Positions 26,401 to 38,158 of a stretch of DNA of 64,000 nucleotides are shown here, piece by piece; within the stretch, counting starts at the first letter, position 1; the number at the start of each line of letters is the position of its first letter. Source of the DNA: Leptasterias polaris (lineage: Eukaryota > Echinodermata > Asteroidea > Forcipulatida > Asteriidae); assembly GCA_037783415.1 (NCBI GenBank), contig JAZGTN010000214.1, forward strand, positions 992,001-1,056,000, read 5' to 3'. A model generated the notes under the pieces. It did no database searches. It worked only from the letters and a program-made list of their open reading frames with translations, and was not told the origin of the DNA. The position numbers were made by a program, and so were the translations under genes.

Positions 26401-27651
26401 AACAAACAGTTTTTATTTTTACCATGTCCTTCCCTCACTACTTCATCAAGGTAGCGTGGACGAGCGGTCTAAGGCGCTGGTTTAAGGCACCAGTCATTTC
26501 GATGGCGTGGGTTCGAATCCCAACGCTGCCAAGTTCGTTTTTTTTGGTTATAAACAAACAGTTTTTATTTTTACCATGTCCTTCCCTCACTCCTTCATCA
26601 AGGTAGCGTGGCCGAGCGGTCTAAGGCGCTGGTTTAAGGCACCAGTCATTTCGATGGCGTGGGTTCGAATCCCACTGTTGCCAAGTTTGTTTTGGGGGTT
26701 ATAAACAAACAATTTTTATTTTTACCATACCCTTCCGTCACTCCTTCATCAAGGTAGCGTGGCCGAGCGGTCTAAGGCGCCGGTTTAAGGCACCAGTCAT
26801 TTCGATGGCGTGGGTTCGAATCCCACCGCTGCCAAGTTTGTTTTGGGGGTTATAAACAAACAATTTTTATTTTTACCATACCCTTCCCTCAGTCCTTCAT
26901 TAAGGTAGCGTGGCCGAGCGGTCTAAGACGCTGGTTAAAGGCACCAGTCATTTCGTTTGCGTGGGTAAGAATCCCACCGCTGCCTATTTAGTTTTTTTTT
27001 ATTATAAACAAACATTTTTTATTTCTACCATGGCCTACCGTCACTACTTCATCAAGGTAGCGTGGCCGAGCGGTCTAAGGCGCTGGTTTTAGGCACCAGT
27101 CATTTCGATGGCGTGGGTTCGAATCCCTCCGCTGCCAAGTTCGTTTTTGTTAAAAACAAACTTTTTTTTTACCATGTCCTTCCCTCACTCCTTCATCAAG
27201 GTAGCGTGGCCGAGCGGTCTAAGGCGCTGGTTTAAGGCACCAGTCATTTCGATGGCGTGGCTTTGAATCCCACCGCTGCCAAGTTCGTATTTTGTTATAA
27301 ACAAACAGTTTTTATTTTTACCATGTCCTTCCCTCAATCCTTCATCAAGGTAGCGTGGCCGAGCGGTCTAAGGCGCTGGTTTTAGGCACCAGTCATTTCG
27401 ATGGCGTGGGTTCGAATCCCACTGCTGCCAAGTTTGTTTTGGGGGTTGTAAACAAACAATTTTTATTTTTACCATACCCTTCCCTCAGTCCTTCATTAAG
27501 GGAGCGTGGCCGAGCGGTCTAAAACGCTGGTTAAAGGCACCAGTCATTTCGTTGGCGTGGGTAAGAATCCCACCGCTGCCTATTTAGTTTTTTTTATTTA
27601 TAAACAAACAGTTTTTATTTCTACCATGGCCTACCGTCACTACTTCATCAA

Positions 27652-27733
27652 GGTAGCGTGGCCGAGCGGTCTAAGGCGCTGGTTTTAGGCACCAGTCATT
27701 TCGATGGCGTGGGTTCGAATCCCACCGCTGCCA
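27652..27733 (+). tRNA. tRNA-Leu(TAG), intact
   Basis: An intact copy that is the exact 4297-bp-offset partner of 23,355-23,436. Confidence 0.92.
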
Positions 27734-29592
27734 AGTTCGTTTTTGTTATAAACAAACATTTTTTTTTTACCATGTCCTTCCCTCACTCCTTCATCAAGGT
27801 AGCGTGGCCGAGCGGTCTAAGGCGCTGGTTTAAGGCACCAGGTTCGAATCCCACCGCTGCCAAGTTCGTTTGGGGGGTTATAAACAAAAACAATTTATTT
27901 TTACCATACCCTTCCCTCACTCCTTCATCAAGGTAGCGTGGCCGAGCGGTCTAAGGCGCTGGTTGAAGGCACCAGTCATTTCGATGGCGTGGCTTTGAAT
28001 CCCACCGCTGCCAAGTTCGTATTTTGTTATAAACAAACAGTTTTTATTTTTAACATGTCCTTCCCTCACTCCTTCATCAAGGTAGCGTGGCCGAGCGGTC
28101 TAAGGCGCTGGTTTTAGGCACCAGTCATTTCGATGGCCTGGGTTCGAATCCCACCGCTGCCAAGTTCGTTTTTTGGGTTATAAACAAACAGTTTTTATTT
28201 TTACCATGTCCTTCCCTCACTACTTCATCAAGGTAGCGTGGACGAGCGGTCTAAGGCGCTGGTTTAAGGCACCAGTCATTTCGATGGCGTGGGTTCGAAT
28301 CCCAACGCTGCCAAGTTCGTTTTTTTTTTTTTTAAACAAACAGTTTTTATTTTTACCATGTCCTTCCCTCACTCCTTCATCAAGGTAGCGTGGCCGAGCG
28401 GTCTAAGGCGCTGGTTTAAGGCACCAATTATTTCGATGGCGTGGGTTCGAATCCCACCGCTGCCAAGTTTGTTTTGGGGGTTATAAACAAACCATTTTTA
28501 TTTTTACCATACCCTTCCGTCACTCCTTCATCAAGGTAGCGTGGCCGAGCGGTCTAAGGCGCTGGTTTAAGGCACCAGTCATTTCGATGGCGTGGGTTCG
28601 AATCCCACCGCTGCCAAGTTTGTTTTGGGGGTTATAAACAAACAATTTTTATTTTTACCATACCCTTCCCTCAGTCCTTCATTAAGGTAGCGTGGCCGAG
28701 CGGTCTAAGACGCTGGTTAAAGGCACCAGTCATTTCGTTTGCGTGGGTAAGAATCCCACCGCTGCCTATTTAGTTTTTTTTTATTATAAACAAACATTTT
28801 TTATTTCTACCATGGCCTACCATCACTACTTCATCAAGGTAGCGTGGCCGAGCGGTCTAAGGCGCTGGTTTTAGGCACCAGTCATTTCGATGGCGTGGGT
28901 TCGAATCCCTCCGCTGCCAAGTTCGTTTTTGTTAAAAACAAACTTATTTTTTTACCATGTCCTTCCCTCACTCCTTCATCAAGGTACCGTGGCCGAGCGG
29001 TCTAAGGCGCTGGTTTAAGGCACCAGTCATTTCGATGGCGTGGCTTTGAATCCCACCGCTGCCAAGTTCGTATTTTGTTATAAACAAACAGTTTTTATTT
29101 TTACCATGTCCTTCCCTCACTCCTTCATCAAGGTAGCGTGGCCGAGCGGTCTAAGGCGCTGGTTTTAGGCACCAGTCATTTCGATGGCGTGGTTTCGAAT
29201 CCCACCGCTGCCAAGTTCGTTTTTTTGGTTATAAACAAACAGTTTTTATTTTTACCATGTCCTTCCCTCACTCCTTCATCAAGGTAGCGTGGCCGAGCGG
29301 TCTAAGGCGCTGGTTTAAGGCACCAGTCATTTCGATGGCGTGGGTTCGAATCCCACCGCTGCCAAGTTCGTATTTTGTTATAAACAAACAGTTTTTATTT
29401 TTACCATGTCCTTCCCTCACTACTTCATCAAGGTAGCGTGGCCGAGCGGTCTTAGGCGCTGGTTTAAGGCACCAGTCATTTTGATGGCTTTATTTCGAAT
29501 CCCACCGCTGCCAAGTTCGTTTTTTGTTATAAACAAACAGTTTTTATTTTTACCATGTCCTTCCCTCACTCCTTCCCTCACTCCTTCATCAC

Positions 29593-29674
29593 GGTAGCGT
29601 GGCCGAGCGGTCTAAGGCGCTGGTTTAAGGCACCAGTCATTTCGATGGCGTGGGTTCGAATCCCACCGCTGCCA
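29593..29674 (+). tRNA. tRNA-Leu(AAG), intact (run of six, 1st)
   Basis: First of six consecutive intact AAG copies at an exact 149-bp spacing. Its 5' flank is unusual: CTCACTCCTTC is duplicated and the bases before the tRNA are TCAC rather than TCAA. Confidence 0.93.
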
Positions 29675-29741
29675 AGTTCGTATTTTGTTATAAACAAACA
29701 GTTTTTATTTTTACCATACCCTTCCCTCACTCCTTCACCAA

Positions 29742-29823
29742 GGTAGCGTGGCCGAGCGGTCTAAGGCGCTGGTTTAAGGCACCAGTCATTTCGATGGCGT
29801 GGGTTCGAATCCCACCGCTGCCA
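29742..29823 (+). tRNA. tRNA-Leu(AAG), intact (2nd)
   Basis: Identical in body to the neighbouring copies. The flank reads CTTCACCAA immediately upstream. Confidence 0.93.
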
Positions 29824-29890
29824 AGTTCGTATTTTGTTATAAACAAACAGTTTTTATTTTTACCATACCCTTCCCTCACTCCTTCGTCAA

Positions 29891-29972
29891 GGTAGCGTGG
29901 CCGAGCGGTCTAAGGCGCTGGTTTAAGGCACCAGTCATTTCGATGGCGTGGGTTCGAATCCCACCGCTGCCA
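29891..29972 (+). tRNA. tRNA-Leu(AAG), intact (3rd)
   Basis: Identical in body to its neighbours. The flank reads CTTCGTCAA immediately upstream. Confidence 0.93.
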
Positions 29973-30039
29973 AGTTCGTATTTTGTTATAAACAAACAGT
30001 TTTTATTTTTACCATGTCCTTCCCTCACTCCTTCATCAA

Positions 30040-30121
30040 GGTAGCGTGGCCGAGCGGTCTAAGGCGCTGGTTTAAGGCACCAGTCATTTCGATGGCGTGG
30101 GTTCGAATCCCACCGCTGCCA
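30040..30121 (+). tRNA. tRNA-Leu(AAG), intact (4th)
   Basis: Intact cloverleaf with the standard CTTCATCAA upstream flank and a GTATTTTG downstream terminator. Confidence 0.93.
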
Positions 30122-30188
30122 AGTTCGTATTTTGTTATAAACAAACAGTTTTTATTTTTACCATGTCCTTCCCTCACTCCTTCATCAA

Positions 30189-30270
30189 GGTAGCGTGGCC
30201 GAGCGGTCTAAGGCGCTGGTTTAAGGCACCAGTCATTTCGATGGCGTGGGTTCGAATCCCACCGCTGCCA
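30189..30270 (+). tRNA. tRNA-Leu(AAG), intact (5th); reference copy
   Basis: I used this copy to define the unit: acceptor GGTAGCG/CGCTGCC, A box TGGCCGAGCGG, loop TTAAGGC, variable arm TCATTTCGATGGC, T arm GTGGG-TTCGAAT-CCCAC, discriminator A. Confidence 0.94.
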
Positions 30271-30337
30271 AGTTCGTATTTTGTTATAAACAAACAGTTT
30301 TTATTTTTACCATGTCCTTCCCTCACTCCTTCATCAA

Positions 30338-30419
30338 GGTAGCGTGGCCGAGCGGTCTAAGGCGCTGGTTTAAGGCACCAGTCATTTCGATGGCGTGGGT
30401 TCGAATCCCACCGCTGCCA
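30338..30419 (+). tRNA. tRNA-Leu(AAG), intact (6th)
   Basis: Last of the uniform run. The spacer then switches to the GTTTTTCTTATAAAC type, marking the edge of the homogeneous block. Confidence 0.93.
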
Positions 30420-31229
30420 AGTTCGTTTTTCTTATAAACAAACAATTTTTATTTTTACCATACCCTTCCCTCACTCCTTCATCAAGGTAGCGTGGCCGAG
30501 CGGTCTAAGACGCTGGTTTAAGGCACCAGTCATTTCGATGGCGTGGGTTCGAATCCCACCGCTGCCAAGTTCGTATTTTGTTATAAACAAACAGTTTTTA
30601 TTTTTACCATGTCCTTCCCTCACTCCTTCATCACGGTAGCGTGGCCGAGCGGTCTAAGGCGCTGGTTTTAGGCACCAGTCATTTCGATGGCGTGGGTTCG
30701 AATCCCACCGCTGCCAAGTTCGTATTTTGTTATAAACAAACAGTTTTTATTTTTACCATGTCCTTCCCTCACTCCTTCATCACGGTAGCGTGGCCGAGCG
30801 GTCTAAGGCGCTGGTTTTAGGCACCAGTCATTTCGATGGCGTGGATTCGAATCCCAACGCTGCCAAGTTCGTTTTTGTTATAAACAAACAGGTTTTTTTT
30901 TTTACCATGTCCTTCCCTCACTCCTTCATCAAGGTAGCGTGGCCGAGCGGTCTAAGGCGCTGGTTTAAGGCACCAGTCATTTCGATGGCGTGGGTTTGAA
31001 TCCCACCGCTGACAAGTTCGTTTTTGTTATAAACAAACAGTGTTTTTTTTTACCATGTCCTTCCCCCACTACTTCATCAAGGTAGCGTGGCCGAGCGGTC
31101 TAAGGCGCTGGTTTAAGGCACCAGTCATTTCGATGGCGTGGGTTCGAATCCCATCGCTGCCAAGTTCGTATTTTGTTATAAACAAACAGTTTTTATTTTT
31201 ACCATGTCCTTCCCTCACTCCTTCATCAA

Positions 31230-31311
31230 GGTAGCGTGGCCGAGCGGTCTAAGGCGCTGGTTTTAGGCACCAGTCATTTCGATGGCGTGGGTTCGAATCC
31301 CATCGCTGCCA
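31230..31311 (+). tRNA. tRNA-Leu(TAG), near-intact
   Basis: Loop TTTAGGC. The T-stem 3' strand is CCCAT, leaving a G-U pair at the base of the T stem. Otherwise intact. Confidence 0.8.
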
Positions 31312-32122
31312 AGTTCGTTTTTCTTATAAACAAACAATTTTTATTTTTACCATACCCTTCCCTCACTCCTTCATCAAGGTAGCGTGGCCGAGCGGTCTAA
31401 GACGCTGGTTTAAGGCACCAGTCATTTCGATGGCGTGGGTTCGAATCCCACCGCTGCCAAGTTCGTATTTTGTTATAAACAAACAGTTTTTATTTTTACC
31501 ATGTCCTTCCCTCACTCCTTCATCAAGGTAGCGTGGCCGAGCGGTCTAAGGCGCTGGTTTTAGGCACCAGTCATTTCGATGGCGTGGGTTCGAATCCCAT
31601 CGCTGCCAAGTTCGTTTTTCTTATAAACAAACAATTTTTATTTTTACCATACCCTTCCCTCACTCCTTCATCAAGGTAGCGTGGCCGAGCGGTCTAAGGC
31701 GCTGGTTTTAGGCACCAGTCATTTTGATGGCGTGGGTTCGAATCCCATCGCTGCCAAGTTCGTTTTTCTTATAAACAAACAATTTTTATTTTTACCATAC
31801 CCTTCCCTCACTCCTTCATCAAGGTAGCGTGGCCGAGCGGTCTAAGACGCTGGTTTAAGGCACCAGTCATTTCGATGGCGTGGGTTCGAATCCCACCGCT
31901 GCCAAGTTCGTATTTTGTTATAAACAAACAGTTTTTATTTTTACCATGTCCTTCCCTCACTCCTTCATCAAGGTAGCGTGGCCGAGCGGTCTAAGGCGCT
32001 GGTTTTAGGCACCAGTCATTTCGATGGCGTGGGTTCGAATCCCACCGCTGCCAAGTTTGTTTTGGGGGTTATAAACAAACAATTTTTATTTTTACCATAC
32101 CCTTCCCTCAGTCCTTCATTAA

Positions 32123-32209
32123 GGTAGCGTGGCCGAGCGGTCTATTATAAGACGCTGGTTAAAGGCACCAGTCATTTCGTTGGCGTTGGTAAGAATCCCA
32201 CCGCTGCCT
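32123..32209 (+). pseudogene. 87-nt tRNA-Leu copy with 5-nt D-arm insertion
   Basis: It belongs to the U33-less, B-box-less class and has five extra bases in the D arm (GGTCTATTATAAGAC). It appears to be a private change in one unit, useful as a marker. Confidence 0.8.
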
Positions 32210-32689
32210 ATTTAGTTTTTCTTATAAACAAACAATTTTTATTTTTACATACCCTTCCCTCACTCCTTCATCAAGGTAGCGTGGCCGAGCGGTCTAAGGC
32301 GCTGGTTTAAGGCACCAGTCATTTCGATGGCGTGGGTTCGAATCCCGCCATTGCCAAGTTCGTATTTTGTTATAAACAAACAGTTTTTATTTTTACCATG
32401 TCCTTCCCTCACTCCTTCATCAAGGTAGCGTAGCCGAGCGGTCTAAGGCGCTGGTTTTAGGCACCAGTCATTTCGATGGCGTGGGTTTGAATCCCACCGC
32501 TGACAAGTTCGTTTTTGTTATAAACAAACAGTGTTTTTTTTTTACCATGTCCTTCCCCCACTACTTCATCAAGGTAGCGTGGCCGAGCGGTCTAAGGCGC
32601 TGGTTTAAGGCACCAGTCATTTCGATGGCGTGGGTTCGAATCCCACCGCTGCCTATTTAGTTTTTTTTGTTATAAACAAACAATTTTTA

Positions 32690-35600
32690 TTTCTAACATG
32701 GCCTTCCCTCACTACTTCATCAAGGTAGCGTGGCCGAGCGGTCATAGGCGCTGGTTTAAGGCACCAGTCATTTTGATGGCTTTATTTCGAATCCCACCGC
32801 TGCCAAGTTCGTTTTTTGTTATAAACAAACATTTTTTATTTCTACCATGGCCTACCGTCACTACTTCATCAAGGTAGCGTGGCCGAGCGGTCTAAGGCGC
32901 TGGTTTTAGGCACCAGTCATTTCGATGGCGTGGGTTCGAATCCCATCGCTGCCAAGTTCGTTTTTCTTATAAACAAACATTTTTTTTTTTACCATACCCT
33001 TCCCTCACTCCTTCATCAAGGTAGCGTGGCCGAGCGGTCTAAGGCGCTGGTTTAAGGCACCAGTCATTTCGATGGCGTGGGTTCGAATCCTACCGCTGCC
33101 AAGTTCGTATTTTGTTATAAACAAACAGTTTTTATTTTTACCATGTCCTTCCCTCACTCCTTCATCACGGTAGCGTGGCCGAGCGGTCTAAGGCGCTGGT
33201 TTTAGGCACCAGTCATCTCGATAGCGTGGGTTCGAATCCCACCGCTGCCAAGTTCGTTTTTGTTATAAACAAACATTTTTTTTTTACCATGTCCTTCCCT
33301 CACTCCTTCATCAAGGTAGCGTGGCCGAGCGGTCTAAGGCGCTGGTTTAAGGCACCAGTCATTTCGATGGCGTGGGTTTGAATCCCACCGCTGACAAGTT
33401 CGTTTTTGTTATAAACAAACAGTGTTTTTTTTTACCATGTCCTTCCCCCACTACTTCATCAAGGTAGCGTGGCCGAGCGGTCTTAGGCGCTGGTTTAAGG
33501 CACCAGTCATTTTGATGGCTTTATTTCGAATCCCACCGCTGACAAGTTCGTTTTTGTTATAAACAAACAGTGTTTTTTTTTACCATGTCCTTCCCCCACT
33601 ACTTCATCAAGGTAGCGTGGCCGAGCGGTCTAAGGCGCTGGTTTAAGGCACCAGTCATTTCGATGGCGTGGGTTTGAATCCCACCGCTGACAAGTTCGTT
33701 TTTGTTATAAACAAACAGTGTTTTTTTTTTACCATGTCCTTCCCCCACTACTTCATCAAGGTAGCGTGGCCGAGCGGTGTAAGGCGCTGGTTTAAGGCAC
33801 CAGTCATTTCGATGGCGTGGGTTCGAATCCCACCGCTGCCTATTTAGTTTTTTTTGTTATAAACAAACAATTTTTATTTCTACCATGGCCTTCCCTCACT
33901 ACTTCATCAAGGTAGCGTGGCCGAGCGGTCATAGGCGCTGGTTTAAGGCACCAGTCATTTTGATGGCTTTATTTCGAATCCCACCGCTGCCAAGTTCGTT
34001 TTTTGTTATAAACAAACATTTTTTATTTCTACCATGGCCTACCGTCACTACTTCATCAAGGTAGCGTGGCCGAGCGGTCTAAGGCGCTGGTTTTAGGCAC
34101 CAGTCATTTCGATGGCGTGGGTTCGAATCCCATCGCTGCCAAGTTCGTTTTTCTTATAAACAAACATTTTTTTTTTTACCATACCCTTCCCTCACTCCTT
34201 CATCAAGGTAGCGTGGCCGAGCGGTCTAAGGCGCTGGTTTAAGGCACCAGTCATTTCGATGGCGTGGGTTCGAATCCTACCGCTGCCAAGTTCGTATTTT
34301 GTTATAAACAAACAGTTTTTATTTTTACCATGTCCTTCCCTCACTCCTTCATCACGGTAGCGTGGCCGAGCGGTCTAAGGCGCTGGTTTTAGGCACCAGT
34401 CATCTCGATAGCGTGGGTTCGAATCCCACCGCTGCCAAGTTCGTTTTTGTTATAAACAAACATTTTTTTTTTACCATGTCCTTCCCTCACTCCTTCATCA
34501 AGGTAGCGTGGCCGAGCGGTCTAAGGCGCTGGTTTAAGGCACCAGTCATTTCGATGGCGTGGGTTTGAATCCCACCGCTGACAAGTTCGTTTTTGTTATA
34601 AACAAACAGTGGTTTTTTTTACCATGTCCTTCCCCCACTACTTCATCAAGGTAGCGTGGCCGAGCGGTCTTAGGCGCTGGTTTAAGGCACCAGTCATTTT
34701 GATGGCTTTATTTCGAATCCCACCGCTGACAAGTTCGTTTTTGTTATAAACAAACAGTGTTTTTTTTTACCATGTCCTTCCCCCACTACTTCATCAAGGT
34801 AGCGTGGCCGAGCGGTCTAAGGCGCTGGTTTAAGGCACCAGTCATTTCGATGGCGTGGGTTCGAATCCCACCGCTGCCTATTTAGTTTTTTTTGTTATAA
34901 ACAAACAATTTTTATTTCTACCATGGTCTTCCCTCACTACTTCATCAAGGTAGCGTGGCCGAGCGGTCATAGGCGCTGGTTTAAGGCACCAGTCATTTTG
35001 ATGGCTTTATTTCGAATCCCACCGCTGACAAGTTCGTTTTTGTTATAAACAAACAGTGGTTTTTTTTACCATGTCCTTCCCCCACTACTTCATCAAGGTA
35101 GCGTGGCCGAGCGGTCTAAGGCGCTGGTTTAAGGCACCAGTCATTTCGATGGCGTGGGTTCGAATCCCACCGCTGCCTATTTAGTTTTTTTTGTTATAAA
35201 CAAACAATTTTTATTTCTAACATGGCCTTCCCTCACTACTTCATCAAGGTAGCGTGGCCGAGCGGTCATAGGCGCTGGTTTAAGGCACCAGTCATTTTGA
35301 TGGCTTTATTTCGAATCCCACCGCTGCCAAGTTCGTTTTTTGTTATAAACAAACATTTTTTATTTCTACCATGGCCTACCGTCACTACTTCATCAAGGTA
35401 GCGTGGCCGAGCGGTCTAAGGCGCTGGTTTTAGGCACCAGTCATTTCGATGGCGTGGGTTCGAATCCCATCGCTGCCAAGTTCGTTTTTCTTATAAACAA
35501 AAATTTTTTTTTTTACCATACCCTTCCCTCACTCCTTCATCAAGGTAGCGTGGCCGAGCGGTCTAAGGCGCTGGTTTAAGGCACCAGTCATTTCGATGGC

Positions 35601-37740
35601 GTGGGTTCGAATCCTACCGCTGCCAAGTTCGTATTTTGTTATAAACAAACAGTTTTTATTTTTACCATGTCCTTCCCTCACTCCTTCATCACGGTAGCGT
35701 GGCCGAGCGGTCTAAGGCGCTGGTTTTAGGCACCAGTCATCTCGATAGCGTGGGTTCGAATCCCACCGCTGCCAAGTTCGTTTTTGTTATAAACAAACAT
35801 TTTTTTTTTACCATGTCCTTCCCTCACTCCTTCATCAAGGTAGCGTGGCCGAGCGGTCTAAGGCGCTGGTTTAAGGCACCAGTCATTTCGATGGCGTGGG
35901 TTTGAATCCCACCGCTGACAAGTTCGTTTTTGTTATAAACAAACAGTGTTTTTTTTTACCATGTCCTTCCCCCACTACTTCATCAAGGTAGCGTGGCCGA
36001 GCGGTCTTAGGCGCTGGTTTAAGGCACCAGTCATTTTGATGGCTTTATTTCGAATCCCACCGCTGACAAGTTCGTTTTTGTTATAAACAAACAGTGTTTT
36101 TTTTTACCATGTCCTTCCCCCACTACTTCATCAAGGTAGCGTGGCCGAGCGGTCTAAGGCGCTGGTTTAAGGCACCAGTCATTTCGATGGCGTGGGTTTG
36201 AATCCCACCGCTGACAAGTTCGTTTTTGTTATAAACAAACAGTGTTTTTTTTTTACCATGTCCTTCCCCCACTACTTCATCAAGGTAGCGTGGCCGAGCG
36301 GTCTAAGGCGCTGGTTTAAGGCACCAGTCATTTCGATGGCGTGGGTTCGAATCCCACCGCTGCCTATTTAGTTTTTTTTGTTATAAACAAACAATTTTTA
36401 TTTCTACCATGGCCTTCCCTCACTACTTCATCAAGGTAGCGTGGCCGAGCGGTCATAGGCGCTGGTTTAAGGCACCAGTCATTTTGATGGCTTTATTTCG
36501 AATCCCACCGCTGCCAAGTTCGTTTTTTGTTATAAACAAACATTTTTTATTTCTACCATGGCCTACCGTCACTACTTCATCAAGGTAGCGTGGCCGAGCG
36601 GTCTAAGGCGCTGGTTTTAGGCACCAGTCATTTCGATGGCGTGGGTTCGAATCCCATCGCTGCCAAGTTCGTTTTTCTTATAAACAAACATTTTTTTTTT
36701 TACCATACCCTTCCCTCACTCCTTCATCAAGGTAGCGTGGCCGAGCGGTCTAAGGCGCTGGTTTAAGGCACCAGTCATTTCGATGGCGTGGGTTCGAATC
36801 CTACCGCTGCCAAGTTCGTATTTTGTTATAAACAAACAGTTTTTATTTTTACCATGTCCTTCCCTCACTCCTTCATCACGGTAGCGTGGCCGAGCGGTCT
36901 AAGGCGCTGGTTTTAGGCACCAGTCATCTCGATAGCGTGGGTTCGAATCCCACCGCTGCCAAGTTCGTTTTTGTTATAAACAAACATTTTTTTTTTACCA
37001 TGTCCTTCCCTCACTCCTTCATCAAGGTAGCGTGGCCGAGCGGTCTAAGGCGCTGGTTTAAGGCACCAGTCATTTCGATGGCGTGGGTTTGAATCCCACC
37101 GCTGACAAGTTCGTTTTTGTTATAAACAAACAGTGTTTTTTTTTACCATGTCCTTCCCCCACTACTTCATCAAGGTAGCGTGGCCGAGCGGTCTTAGGCG
37201 CTGGTTTAAGGCACCAGTCATTTTGATGGCTTTATTTCGAATCCCACCGCTGACAAGTTCGTTTTTGTTATAAACAAACAGTGTTTTTTTTTACCATGTC
37301 CTTCCCCCACTACTTCATCAAGGTAGCGTGGCCGAGCGGTCTAAGGCGCTGGTTTAAGGCACCAGTCATTTCGATGGCGTGGGTTCGAATCCCACCGCTG
37401 CCTATTTAGTTTTTTTTGTTATAAACAAACAATTTTTATTTCTACCATGGTCTTCCCTCACTACTTCATCAAGGTAGCGTGGCCGAGCGGTCATAGGCGC
37501 TGGTTTAAGGCACCAGTCATTTTGATGGCTTTATTTCGAATCCCACCGCTGACAAGTTCGTTTTTGTTATAAACAAACAGTGGTTTTTTTTACCATGTCC
37601 TTCCCCCACTACTTCATCAAGGTAGCGTGGCCGAGCGGTCTAAGGCGCTGGTTTAAGGCACCAGTCATTTCGATGGCGTGGGTTCGAATCCCACCGCTGC
37701 CTAGTTTGTTTTGGGGGTTATAAACAAACAGTTTTTATTT
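32690..37740 (+). repeat. 17-unit tandem duplication (2524 bp) with inner 1187-bp repeats
   Basis: The copy with CATCTCGATAGCG occurs at 33,211, 34,398, 35,735 and 36,922, that is at spacings of 1187, 1337 and 1187. The rare TTTCTAACATGG flank is at 32,691 and 35,215, giving 2524. A 1187-bp pair was therefore duplicated as a 2524-bp block. Confidence 0.85.
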
Positions 37741-38076
37741 TTACCATGGTCTTCTCTCACTCCTTCATCAAGATAGCGTGGCCGAGCGGTCTAAGACGCT
37801 GGTTAAAGGCACCAGTCATTTCATTGGCGTGGGTAAGAATCCCCCCTCTGCCAAGTTCGTTTTTTTTGGTTATAAACAAACAGTTTTTATTTTTACCATG
37901 TCCTTCCCTCACACTCCTTCATCAAGGTAGCGTGGCCGAGCGGTCTAAGGCGCTGGTTTTAAGCACCAGTCATTTCGATGGCGTGGGTTCGAATCCCACC
38001 GCTGCCAAGTTTGTTTTGGGGGTTATAAACAAACAATTTTTATTTTTACCATACCCTTCCCTCAGTCCTTCATTAA

Positions 38077-38158
38077 GGTAGCGTGGCCGAGCGGTCTAAG
38101 GCGCTGGTTTAAGGCACCAGTCATTTCGATGGCGTGGGTTTGAATCCCACCGCTGCCA
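38077..38158 (+). tRNA. Last tRNA-Leu(AAG) copy of the array
   Basis: An 82-nt copy with anticodon AAG. The T loop is TTTGAAT (C56 to T), so function is doubtful. The following spacer is normal as far as TCCTTCCCTCAC at 38,217, where array homology stops abruptly. Confidence 0.75.

Larger units (their letters stand above)
20860..29485 (+). repeat. 29-unit tandem duplication, offset 4297 bp, nearly identical
   Basis: Every marker I checked from about 20,895 to 25,160 recurs at +4297. These include a poly-T spacer without GGTTA (24,020 and 28,317), GCACCAATTATTTCG (24,124 and 28,421), CTACCATCACTAC (24,527 and 28,824) and the GGTACCGTGG copy (24,687 and 28,984). The breakpoints fall inside a tRNA copy, between the D arm and the T arm, at about 25,155-25,190 and 29,450-29,485. 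Within each half a 12-unit block is itself repeated at 1782 bp. Confidence 0.9.

Noticed and set aside
86..38081. Dozens of 60-111 codon open frames across the tRNA array
   Set aside because: They are by-products of the tRNA unit: repeated strings such as VAWPSGLRRWFKAP are the tRNA body read in frame. They change length with every indel in the spacer.
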